Assembly (NCBI GenBank): GCA_964537965.1
Contig: CAZIDB010000040.1
Location: 1-26,577 of the forward strand
Length of the DNA stretch: 26,577 bases
Origin: SURF-24 sp964537965
Lineage (GTDB): Bacteria; Bacteroidota; Ignavibacteria; Ignavibacteriales; SURF-24
Reading direction: 5' to 3'
This document shows positions 1 through 7,395 of this stretch, in pieces. The translations under genes and the position numbers were made by a program. Under the pieces are notes generated by a model. That model searched no databases and was not told where the DNA came from. It worked only from the letters and a program-made list of their open reading frames with translations. Within the stretch, counting starts at the first letter, position 1. Each line of letters starts with the position of its first letter.

Positions 1-175
1 GTAGTATTACCCCGTCCTTCGCAGTTAGTAATTCTACAAGAGAGCTTGAAAGGCTTTTACTGTGCCCATTTGAAAAAACATAGTTTTCTGAATGAATTAT
101 TAAAGGCAAGTTAAACAGAAGCAGGATGACCCGGAAAATTATTGAAGCACTATAGTATCGTTTAAACGAATTCAT
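1..175 (-). CDS. N-terminal fragment of an exported protein, cut by the window edge
   Basis: An open frame starts at ATG 175-173 and runs off the left edge with 58 codons visible. The start looks like a signal peptide: basic residues K5 and R6, then a hydrophobic stretch at about residues 11-28 (IIFRVILLLFNLPLII), with a possible cleavage site near HS-E30. The mature part begins ENYVFSNGHSKSLSSSLVEL and continues LLTAKDGVIL. The LSSSLVELLTAKDG pattern loosely resembles one blade of the two-component regulator-type beta-propeller repeat (LSSN.V..I.EDKDGNIW), but that is only a guess from a single copy. It lies 86 bases downstream of the acyl-CoA ligase gene on the same strand. The other frames at this edge stop early or lack a start. 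I do not recognise the protein; the call rests on the signal-peptide-like start and the uninterrupted frame. Confidence 0.55.
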   Translation of the reverse strand, partial: MNSFKRYYSASIIFRVILLLFNLPLIIHSENYVFSNGHSKSLSSSLVELLTAKDGVIL

Positions 176-261
176 TTAAGTGTTCAGCCTGAAAAAATAA
201 TTTACAAGTCCCTTAAATTGAGAAAAAGAATTTCAGCAGCCTAATTGCTCTTTCAAAAATA

Positions 262-1968
262 TTAATTTTTAATCAGGTATCGTTTTATTTTTTGAGTAGT
301 TGTCTTCTCAAATTCCTGTTCACGAATATAAAATTTCTTTATCTGTTTGTATGAAGACAGCTGCTTGTTAGCTTTATCAACCTCTTCAGAAATAACTTCG
401 TTTATCATCTCAGGTGTAATTTTAACTTTCTTGGTTTCAGAAAGTTCAATAAATGCTTCGGCATCTACAACAACCTGGGCAGCTATTATTTCAGTTTGTT
501 TTAAATCTTCTTCACCAAATACAATGCATTCAAGTACAAACGGGCTGCGGTTAAGTATATCCTCAATCTCTTCCGGGAAAACATTTTTACCGCTTTTAGA
601 AATAATAACATTCTTCTTTCTTCCGCTTATATGCAGGAAACCATCTTGGTCAATAAAACCAATATCACCTGTTTTAAACCAACCGTCTTCAAATGCTTCA
701 TTTGTAATTTGTTCGTTCTTATAGTAGCCGAGCATAATGTTTGGACCTTTAGCCCATACTTCACCATGACCTTCCGCATCAGGTTTGTTTATTTTTATTT
801 CAACCGAAGGGAGAGGAAGTCCGGCTGCATCGTCTTTAAAATCATCTTTGCGGTTCAATGCAAGAATCGGTGAACATTCTGTAAGTCCGTATCCCTGCAG
901 AAAACCAAAACCAAATTCACGCAATCCTTTAGCAACCAGCGGGTCAGGAGCAGCACCGCCCGCAATAAAAAATCTTATATGTCCGCCAAATTTATGATGC
1001 AATTCCGCGAATATTTTTTTCTTTGAATTCTTCCAGCCAAACATCTCCAAAACATTTGAGATTTTAACCATAGGCGGAACAATAATGGATTTAACCTTAT
1101 TCTCTTTTATCGTTTTGTAAATTCTTTTAAACATTTTGTCGAACATTAACGGAACACTAAGCAGCATAGTGGCTTTAACATTCTGAAGATCATCAACAAC
1201 AGTTTTTAGCGAACGGGCATAATGAACAGATGATCCTGAGTACAACGGGCATAACATTCCACAAGTACATTCGTAGGTATGATGAGTAGGAAGAACAGAA
1301 AGAAATCTATCTTCCGGGTACATAAATAACATACTAACCATATCAATAAGGTTGGCTGCAAGATTACCCTGACTTAACATTACACCTTTTGCCCTACCTA
1401 ATGAACCAGATGTAAAAATAATCTCTGCCAGTTCATTCGGATTAATTTTGGAGAAATCCGCAATTTCAGTCGGTTGAATTTCATCAATCATTTTTTTCAT
1501 ATTAAGGAAATCATCATCTACTGTTCCATTGTCCATCGAAATAAAATATTTTAGCTTCTTAAGAGATGATTTCCTTTCTGCAAGCATATGGGAAAAATTA
1601 TCCGAAAAAATAATTGCTTCTGAATCTGATTCGTGAATAATATTCAGGACTTCATTTTCCTTTAAGTTTCTGTCTATTGGTACAACAACCATGTTGTAAC
1701 ACATTGAAGTCAAATAAGAGATTGACCACTGGACCCGGTTTTCTCCTATAATTGCAATATGAGTTCTTTCTTTTATTCCAATTTTTTTTAATGCGCTGCC
1801 GAATCTTAAAATATTATCAAGTAATTCTTCATAAGTTACCTTTTGAATTGGAGTTTTATTCAGGTCTTCAATTGAAAGTTTTGATTTGTATTTTTTTGTG
1901 CTTTGAAGGATCATATCCTGGACGGATTCAATTCGCGGAACTGAATAAAGTTTTAATTCTTTTTTCAT
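262..1968 (-). CDS. AMP-dependent synthetase/ligase, long-chain acyl-CoA synthetase type
   Basis: Member of the ANL adenylate-forming family; it probably activates a fatty or other carboxylic acid with ATP and then CoA. The frame opens at 2010, but that start lies inside the hairpin terminator of the upstream pepD gene. The ATG at 1968-1966 (MKKELKLYSVP) gives a normal N-terminus and a protein of 568 residues. Counting from there, the ATP-binding loop FTSGSLGRAKGV is at about 185-196, the GYGLTECSP adenylate motif at 359-367, TGD at 433-435 and the hinge motif SGRKKNVI at about 448-455. The C-terminal TTTQKIKR segment carries the likely catalytic lysine. The length and the FTSGS-x-GRAKGV-x-LS loop resemble bacterial long-chain fatty-acid CoA ligases, but the substrate cannot be read from sequence. 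An O-succinylbenzoate or aryl-acid ligase is less likely on length. Confidence 0.85.
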   Translation of the reverse strand: MKKELKLYSVPRIESVQDMILQSTKKYKSKLSIEDLNKTPIQKVTYEELLDNILRFGSALKKIGIKERTHIAIIGENRVQWSISYLTSMCYNMVVVPIDRNLKENEVLNIIHESDSEAIIFSDNFSHMLAERKSSLKKLKYFISMDNGTVDDDFLNMKKMIDEIQPTEIADFSKINPNELAEIIFTSGSLGRAKGVMLSQGNLAANLIDMVSMLFMYPEDRFLSVLPTHHTYECTCGMLCPLYSGSSVHYARSLKTVVDDLQNVKATMLLSVPLMFDKMFKRIYKTIKENKVKSIIVPPMVKISNVLEMFGWKNSKKKIFAELHHKFGGHIRFFIAGGAAPDPLVAKGLREFGFGFLQGYGLTECSPILALNRKDDFKDDAAGLPLPSVEIKINKPDAEGHGEVWAKGPNIMLGYYKNEQITNEAFEDGWFKTGDIGFIDQDGFLHISGRKKNVIISKSGKNVFPEEIEDILNRSPFVLECIVFGEEDLKQTEIIAAQVVVDAEAFIELSETKKVKITPEMINEVISEEVDKANKQLSSYKQIKKFYIREQEFEKTTTQKIKRYLIKN

Positions 1969-1990
1969 GATTATGACGTGTTTATTGGCA

Positions 1991-2027
1991 AAAATAAATT
2001 TAAACCGCATACTAATTTGTATGCGGT
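1991..2027 (-). terminator. Rho-independent terminator of pepD
   Basis: A perfect 9-bp stem (accgcatac at 2004-2012, gtatgcggt at 2019-2027) has a 6-base loop. Read on the minus strand it is followed by a T-rich run (TTTAAATTTATTTTT). It begins 13 bases after the pepD stop codon. It overlaps the first codon of the longest ligase frame and so argues for the shorter ligase start. Confidence 0.8.
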
Positions 2028-2039
2028 CTTAAATTAAAT

Positions 2040-3509
2040 TTAATTCTTTTGTTTTGCAAGTTCCTGCAGGATTGCCGAAAGAAGTTCGTAAAACTTTTCA
2101 ACGGAAGGGATATGTACTTTCTCATCAGGAGAATGTGCACCTTCAATGGTTGGTCCGAACGAAATCATATCCATACCCGGATATCTTTCACCAAGTATAC
2201 CGCACTCCAAACCGGCGTGAACAGCTTTCAACTCCGGTTCATTCTTATATAATTTCTTATAAATTACTTTTGAAATATTCAACACCTCGGAATTCAAAGA
2301 TGGTTTCCAGCCCGGGTAACCGTCGCCTCCGGTAACTTTTGCATTTGCAAGATTAAAAACTGCCGTTACACTTTGCTGAATATATTTCTTTGCACTTTCA
2401 ACCGAACTTCTCTGGCTGGAACCAATAACTATTTTTCCATTAGTGTTTGAAACTGTAGCAAGATTGGTTGATGTTTCAACTAAACCCGGAATATCAGGAC
2501 TCATGTTAACAACACCATGAGGTATTGCAAGAATTGTATTCACAAGTCTTGATTTTAATACTTCAGTAAACATTTGTACAGATTTATTATCAACCTTCTG
2601 TAATTTTAATTTAAGCTGCGGTTCAATTGTTTTAAATTCATCTTTAACTAAAGCTTCAAATTCAAACACAGTTTTTTCAAGTTCATTCGCATCAGAATTC
2701 TTTACAAGAATAATTGCTTCTGCCTCACGCGGGATTGCATTACGCTTGCTTCCACCTTCAATAAAAGCTAAATGATATTCTATTGTTTCAAGGCTCTTTA
2801 AAGTTCTGCCCAATATTTTAATTGCATTCGCTTTACCAAGATTAATATCCATCCCGGAGTGTCCGCCCTTTAATCCTGTTACCATTAAATTAAATGCAGA
2901 TAAGTTTCCATCAACTTTTACAAGTTCTATATCAAATTCACCCTGTGTATCAATACCACCCGAACAACCAATATAGAATGCGCCGTCTTCTTCAGTATCA
3001 AGGTTTAACAAAGTTTTTCCTGTAACAAACCCGGGTTCAAGATTATTTGCTCCGGTTAATCCGGTTTCTTCATCAATTGTAAAAAGACATTCCAATGGAC
3101 CGTGTGTAATATTTGTATCCGTCAAAACTGCAAGAGCAGCAGCGGCTCCAACTCCATTATCGCTACCTAAGGTTGTTCCGTCAGCTTTTATCCATTCGCC
3201 TTCCCTGATCATCTTAATTGCATCATTATCAAAATCAAAATTGGTTTCCTTGTTTTTCTCGCACACCATATCCACATGTGACTGAAGAACAATAGTCGGA
3301 GAATTTTCATATCCCTTTGTAGCCGGAACAGAGATAACGACATTGCCAACTTTATCCTTTTTGTATTTTAATTTAAGTTCCTTAGCAAGGTTGATTAAAT
3401 ACTCAATAACTTTTTCCTCTTTCTTAGATGGACGAGGTACTTGTGTAAGCTCGTAAAACCTTTGCCAAAGAGATTGTGGTTTTAAACCTTCAATTGCATT
3501 TTTAGACAT
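2040..3509 (-). CDS. pepD: Aminoacyl-histidine dipeptidase (M20C metallopeptidase)
   Basis: Cytosolic di-zinc dipeptidase of the PepD/carnosinase-like M20 family, which cleaves Xaa-His and other dipeptides. The 489 residues match the usual family length (about 480-490). Visible catalytic features, in order: SHVDMVCEKN with zinc ligand H78 and D80; GSDNGVG with bridging D117; DEETG with catalytic E147 and zinc-binding E148; LNLDTE with D171; the GGHSGMDI lid/dimerisation motif near residue 215; and a C-terminal EGAHSPDE with the last histidine ligand. The ATG at 3509 is preceded by AAAGGA about 7 bases upstream, a good ribosome-binding site. It sits 60 bases downstream of typA on the same strand and ends in a strong hairpin terminator. 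All expected metal and catalytic residues are present, so the enzyme should be active. Confidence 0.95.
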   Translation of the reverse strand: MSKNAIEGLKPQSLWQRFYELTQVPRPSKKEEKVIEYLINLAKELKLKYKKDKVGNVVISVPATKGYENSPTIVLQSHVDMVCEKNKETNFDFDNDAIKMIREGEWIKADGTTLGSDNGVGAAAALAVLTDTNITHGPLECLFTIDEETGLTGANNLEPGFVTGKTLLNLDTEEDGAFYIGCSGGIDTQGEFDIELVKVDGNLSAFNLMVTGLKGGHSGMDINLGKANAIKILGRTLKSLETIEYHLAFIEGGSKRNAIPREAEAIILVKNSDANELEKTVFEFEALVKDEFKTIEPQLKLKLQKVDNKSVQMFTEVLKSRLVNTILAIPHGVVNMSPDIPGLVETSTNLATVSNTNGKIVIGSSQRSSVESAKKYIQQSVTAVFNLANAKVTGGDGYPGWKPSLNSEVLNISKVIYKKLYKNEPELKAVHAGLECGILGERYPGMDMISFGPTIEGAHSPDEKVHIPSVEKFYELLSAILQELAKQKN

Positions 3510-3569
3510 TGTTTGTTCCTTTCATTTATACTGAATTAACATTTGAGTATATAGTTAAGTTTAATTAGA

Positions 3570-5414
3570 CTAAAGTTCTTCCGAATCTTCCCCTGCTTTC
3601 TTCTGTGCAAGCCGAGCATTCTTTTTATCCATTTCGGTCAGATATTTTTTCCTTATCCTGATATTGTTTGGAGTAATTTCAACGTACTCATCATCGGTAA
3701 TCCATTCAATAGCCTGTTCAAGCGTCAATATTCTTGCCGGTTCAAGACGTATAGCTTCGTCTGCACCTGAAGCGCGCATATTTGTAAGTTGTTTGGTTTT
3801 GGTAACATTAACTCTCATATCCATGTTACGGGAATTTTCTCCGATTACCATTCCTTCATAAACTTTTGTGTTCGGTTCAATAAAGAAAACTGCGCGTTCC
3901 TGGATTTTCCAGATTGCATAAGCGGAAGCGACTCCTTCTTCCTTTGAAATAATTGCACCCCGCTGCCGTTGAACGATATCGCCTTTATAGGGCTCGTATC
4001 CGTGGAAGATTGAATGAATTGCTCCGGTGCCTTTCGTATCAGTAAGAAACTCTGAACGGTAACCAATCAATCCGCGTGTAGGAATCAAAAACTCAAGTCT
4101 TGTATTTGAACCGGACGGCAGCATATTTTTCATTTCACCTTTTCTTTTGCCAAGTTTTTCAATTACTACTCCAATAAACTCTTCAGGTACATCAATAATG
4201 ACATGCTCAATCGGTTCGGCAACAACATCAGCAATCTTTTTAAGTATAACCTGCGGACGGCTAACCTGCAATTCATAACTTTCTCTTCTCATGTTTTCAA
4301 TCAGAATTGCGAGATGGAGTTCTCCCCTTCCGCTAACTTTAAATACATCTGGCGAATCAGTTATTTCAACACGAAGGCTGACGTTTGACCTTAATTCCCT
4401 GCTTAATCTGTCCGCGATATTTCTTGTAGTAACATATTTGCCATCCAATCCGGAGAATGGCGAATTGTTCACCATAAAATTCATTGTAATTGTCGGCTCA
4501 TCAATATCAACAAAAGGAATCGGCTCCGGCCTTTCAGGATTAGCTAATGTATCACCGATATTTATATCTTCAAATCCAGCAATGGCAGCAATGTCTCCGG
4601 CAAAAGCTTCATCAACTTCAGCACGTTTAAGATTTTCAAAAGTATAAAGCTTTGAAATTTTGCCTTGTACTTTAGAATCTTCTTTTGACAACATTACAAC
4701 TGTCTCTCCAATTTTAATTGATCCTTCATGTACAAGACCAATACCGATTCTTCCTAAGTAGTCATTATAATCTATCGCACTTATAAGCATTCTGAATGTC
4801 TGATCAGGATTAACTTTAGGATGAGGAACAGTTTTTATAATCAAATCAAAAAGTGGTTCCAGATTTACACCTTCATCTTCAAGGTTAAGCTGTGCTTTAC
4901 CTTGTTTTGATATTGCATACACAAATGGAAAATCAAGCTGCTCATCTGTTGCTCCAAGATGTGTAAACAAATCGAATACCTCATCAAGCACTTCATTAGG
5001 GCGGGCATCCTTTCTATCAATCTTATTAATTACAACAATAGGTTTCAATCCAAGATCAAGCGATTTTTTTAAAACGAATTTTGTTTGTGGCAAAGGTCCT
5101 TCTGCAGCATCAACTAAAAGAAGAACTCCATCGACCATTTTAAGAGTACGTTCAACTTCTCCGCCAAAATCTGCGTGACCAGGTGTATCAACAATATTAA
5201 TTTTATAATCTTTATATCTAACGCTGGTGTTCTTAGCAAGGATTGTAATTCCTCTTTCCTTTTCCAAAGGATTTGAATCCATCACTCTTTTTTCAACAAC
5301 CTGGTTATCCCGGAATACTCCGGTTTGCCTTAGCATATGATCCACCAATGTAGTCTTACCATGATCAACGTGAGCTACAATAGCAATGTTTCGAATCTGT
5401 TTATAATTGTCCAA
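3570..5414 (-). CDS. typA: Ribosome-binding GTPase TypA/BipA
   Basis: Translational GTPase of the EF-G-like superfamily that binds the 70S ribosome and supports ribosome assembly and stress or low-temperature growth. The 614 residues are the normal length. The G domain shows G1 AHVDHGKT (14-21), G2 RGITI with T57, G3 DTPGH (77-81) and G4 NKID (130-133). Then come the beta-barrel domain, two EF-G III/V-like domains, and the BipA-specific C-terminal domain with the GTGAIHSIFHGYEPYKG and RGAIIS segments. The start is a TTG at 5414-5412 (TTG GAC AAT TAT), supported by AAAAGGA about 7 bases upstream and by the MDNYKQIRNIAIVAHVDHGK start typical of the family. Translation frames on the other strand here are shadows. 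Confidence 0.97.
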   Translation of the reverse strand: MDNYKQIRNIAIVAHVDHGKTTLVDHMLRQTGVFRDNQVVEKRVMDSNPLEKERGITILAKNTSVRYKDYKINIVDTPGHADFGGEVERTLKMVDGVLLLVDAAEGPLPQTKFVLKKSLDLGLKPIVVINKIDRKDARPNEVLDEVFDLFTHLGATDEQLDFPFVYAISKQGKAQLNLEDEGVNLEPLFDLIIKTVPHPKVNPDQTFRMLISAIDYNDYLGRIGIGLVHEGSIKIGETVVMLSKEDSKVQGKISKLYTFENLKRAEVDEAFAGDIAAIAGFEDINIGDTLANPERPEPIPFVDIDEPTITMNFMVNNSPFSGLDGKYVTTRNIADRLSRELRSNVSLRVEITDSPDVFKVSGRGELHLAILIENMRRESYELQVSRPQVILKKIADVVAEPIEHVIIDVPEEFIGVVIEKLGKRKGEMKNMLPSGSNTRLEFLIPTRGLIGYRSEFLTDTKGTGAIHSIFHGYEPYKGDIVQRQRGAIISKEEGVASAYAIWKIQERAVFFIEPNTKVYEGMVIGENSRNMDMRVNVTKTKQLTNMRASGADEAIRLEPARILTLEQAIEWITDDEYVEITPNNIRIRKKYLTEMDKKNARLAQKKAGEDSEEL

Positions 5415-5526
5415 TGTGTTTCCTTTTTGTTAATAACATTTTAAAAATTCTTTGTTTCTTCAACCTTCACTAAAATTTTCATCATACCTTGAATTCATGA
5501 TGTGGAGCCTGATCCTTAATACTGAA

Positions 5527-5580
5527 ATAGAGTAAAAGCAAGAGTAAGAGTAAGATTAAAAACAAGAGTAAGAGCAGGAA
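5527..5580. repeat. AGAGTAAG-type short direct repeats
   Basis: A purine-rich low-complexity block in the typA-ychF gap. The 12-mer caagagtaagag occurs perfectly at 5539-5550 and 5563-5574 (24-bp period), with further partial agagtaag copies between and before. It is not coding in any convincing frame. Confidence 0.75.
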
Positions 5581-5627
5581 TGAATGCTCACTTTATTTCG
5601 GAAAAAACTTAACACTTATTTACGCTA

Positions 5628-5697
5628 CCATTATCCAGCTTCCATTATCCAGTATCCATTATCCAGCTTCCAGAATCAAGTATCCAGCCTCAACTAT
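5628..5697. repeat. Five-copy 14-bp tandem repeat
   Basis: Five head-to-tail 14-bp units: ccattatccagctt (5628-5641), ccattatccagtat (5642-5655), ccattatccagctt (5656-5669), ccagaatcaagtat (5670-5683) and ccagcctcaactat (5684-5697). Units 1 and 3 are identical; units 4 and 5 are degenerate. The last unit overlaps the stop codon and final two codons of the YchF-family gene (stop at 5692-5690). There are no spacers, so it is not a CRISPR array. Confidence 0.85.
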
Positions 5698-6772
5698 GTC
5701 TTATATTCAGAATGTCTCCGTCCTTTACTAAATATTCTTTGCCTTCTAACCTCCATGTGCCGGCTTCTTTACATTTTGCAAAAGAACCATGCACCATAAA
5801 ATCATCATAATGAACAACTTCTGCGCGTATAAATTTATTATAAAAATCACTGTGAATTACTCCTGCTGCTTCCTGGGCATTTGCATTTTTCTTAACTGTC
5901 CACGCACGGCATTCATCTTCTCCAACTGTAAAGAATGACTGCAATCCTAAAACCTCGTAAGATGATTGAAGGATTTTGTTTAATGCCGAATCTTTTATAC
6001 CGTATTCATCCATAAAAACTTTTGCATCCTCATCACTCATCGTAGATAATTCTTTTTCAATTTTACCGAAGAACGGAATTAACTTAATCGGGTACTTGAC
6101 AAAACCTTTTTCAATTTCGCTTAATATCGAATCAACTTTTGAAACGCTGTTCTCATCAAAATTAACACCGATTATCAATGGCTTATTCGTAAGGAACTGG
6201 TATGATGATAAAATCTTTTTCTCAGCAGCATCAAATTCAAGCATACGCAAGGGCAATTCCTTTTCAGTCTGCTGGAAACATTTTTCAATCAAAGGTAATT
6301 CTTTTTTGGGAAGATCACTTTTAGATTTAAGAACTTCCTTCTTCAACTTTTCAATCCTGCTTTCAAGCATTGCCATATCAGATAATAAAAATTCTGTTTC
6401 AAGGAATTGGATGTCTCTAAGCGGATTTATACTTTCTTCGGGATGAGATACGGATTCATCTTCAAACTGCCTGATGACATAAAACAGCGCATCATTATTT
6501 CTAACATTGTTAAGAAAATCAGATGTAATTTTAACCTTACCATCTTCAGCAACTCTAAGTCCGGGAGTATCATAAACTTCAATAGTTGCATTAATTTTTC
6601 TTTGCGGATTAAAGACAGCAGTTAATTTATCAAGTCTATCGTCAGGAATTTTAACTGTTGAAATATTTGCTTTATCGGAACCGGATGATTGTTCCGATTC
6701 GTGTCCTTTTCCAATAGTATGGAATAAAGTTGTTTTACCTGAATATTGTAACCCGACTAATCCAATTTGCAT
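5690..6772 (-). CDS. ychF: YchF/Obg-family P-loop nucleotidase with TGS domain, SGKTT variant
   Basis: P-loop protein of the Obg/YchF family; classical YchF is an ATPase that binds the ribosome and is linked to redox or stress response. Seen here: G1 GLQYSGKTT (7-15), a G3-like DTPGL (68-72), a helical coiled segment at about 125-175, a G4-position GVNFDEN (202-208), and a highly conserved C-terminal TGS domain (about 275-358, with FFTVGEDECRAWTV and EGKEYLVKDGDILNIR). The 360 residues match the family. Two points differ from classical YchF as I remember it: the P-loop is SGKTT rather than NVGKST, and the GEGLGN segment after G3 is replaced by VAEDGKVKITSDF. It therefore looks like the diverged YchF-like (DUF933) branch, and nucleotide preference should not be assumed. 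The gene ends inside a 14-bp tandem repeat. Confidence 0.85.
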   Translation of the reverse strand: MQIGLVGLQYSGKTTLFHTIGKGHESEQSSGSDKANISTVKIPDDRLDKLTAVFNPQRKINATIEVYDTPGLRVAEDGKVKITSDFLNNVRNNDALFYVIRQFEDESVSHPEESINPLRDIQFLETEFLLSDMAMLESRIEKLKKEVLKSKSDLPKKELPLIEKCFQQTEKELPLRMLEFDAAEKKILSSYQFLTNKPLIIGVNFDENSVSKVDSILSEIEKGFVKYPIKLIPFFGKIEKELSTMSDEDAKVFMDEYGIKDSALNKILQSSYEVLGLQSFFTVGEDECRAWTVKKNANAQEAAGVIHSDFYNKFIRAEVVHYDDFMVHGSFAKCKEAGTWRLEGKEYLVKDGDILNIRHS

Positions 6773-6886
6773 TTAATTCACCATTTAAAATTAATTTTGG
6801 TTTTAAATATACTTAATGAAGAAAGAAAAAGTAATTAAACGTAAATGATCAATTTTGAAGTAAAGGAATGGTGCCCGAACACTTAC

Positions 6887-7174
6887 TTATGAAATAATCT
6901 GAGTATTCAGCGCAATCTCTTCCAGGATTGATGTTACTTTTAAGCATTCTTCCAACTGACCGTTAAAAACATTTGCTTTACCTTTAACATGAACTTCAAA
7001 AGCATAACCTCTTGCTGTTTCGAAAGAACACTTAACGGCTTTTATTAGCTGATCGATTACTTCATCGAAGGTATGCCAGTCATCATTAAACAACAGCACT
7101 TTACAAGGTAAACCGACAATTGTTTCCTCATCCTGTTCCGGCTTGTATTGTCCTGTTAAAATCTCTTCATTCAT
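6887..7174 (-). CDS. clpS: ATP-dependent Clp protease adaptor ClpS
   Basis: Small cytosolic adaptor that hands N-degron substrates (N-terminal Leu, Phe, Tyr, Trp) to ClpA/ClpC-ClpP. The 95 residues are typical. An unstructured N-terminal tail (1-22) leads into VLLFNDDWHTFDEVID, with the NDD signature at N30-D32 that binds the substrate alpha-amino group, and into AFEVHVKGKANVFNG with H62, where substrate-pocket residues lie. The tail ETIVGLPCKVLL is the usual lead-in. It reads away from the serpin gene, so 7175-7395 is a divergent promoter region. The downstream gene on the same strand (YchF-type) is 114 bases away with no obvious terminator between. The NDD motif and length make the call firm. 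Confidence 0.93.
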   Translation of the reverse strand: MNEEILTGQYKPEQDEETIVGLPCKVLLFNDDWHTFDEVIDQLIKAVKCSFETARGYAFEVHVKGKANVFNGQLEECLKVTSILEEIALNTQIIS

Positions 7175-7245
7175 AGCCTAAAAATATGGAAATCCGCTAA
7201 GAATATAAACCAAAATTTTTTTCCAATTTCATTATCTGATTTCTG

Positions 7246-7279
7246 ATAGAGATTCGGAAATCTGAAATCCAATCTCTAT
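7246..7279. promoter_or_regulatory. Inverted repeat in the clpS/serpin divergent promoter region
   Basis: Perfect 9-bp arms atagagatt (7246-7254) and aatctctat (7271-7279) are separated by 16 bases. The overlapping words gatttc and gaaatc give an alternative pairing. There is no T-run, so a terminator is unlikely; an operator or leader hairpin is possible. This is otherwise the only structure I see in the 221-base gap. Confidence 0.35.
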
Positions 7280-7395
7280 TTCAGTTATTAGTAAACCTTC
7301 AAAAGGATTTGAAATCAAATAATTAGCCAGGAAATACTATGAAATTTTTCAGGAACAATATTAGCTGATAATTAAGTCAATATTTGGAGCATTTA

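Noticed and set aside
158..169. Perfect 12-bp palindrome tcgtttaaacga near the left edge
   Set aside because: It lies inside the N-terminal codons of the minus-strand exported protein and has no partner site; one 12-bp AT-rich palindrome is within chance expectation.
5628..5697. CRISPR-like array
   Set aside because: Units are 14 bp, contiguous and without spacers; no cas genes are nearby. It is a simple tandem repeat.
5976..6446. 156-codon plus-strand frame inside the YchF-family gene
   Set aside because: Antisense shadow of a conserved gene, Ser- and Phe-rich as expected from reverse complement of AT-rich coding sequence.
7246..7279. tRNA or small structured RNA in the clpS/serpin gap
   Set aside because: Only one stem is visible; no cloverleaf, no conserved loop sequences and no terminator.
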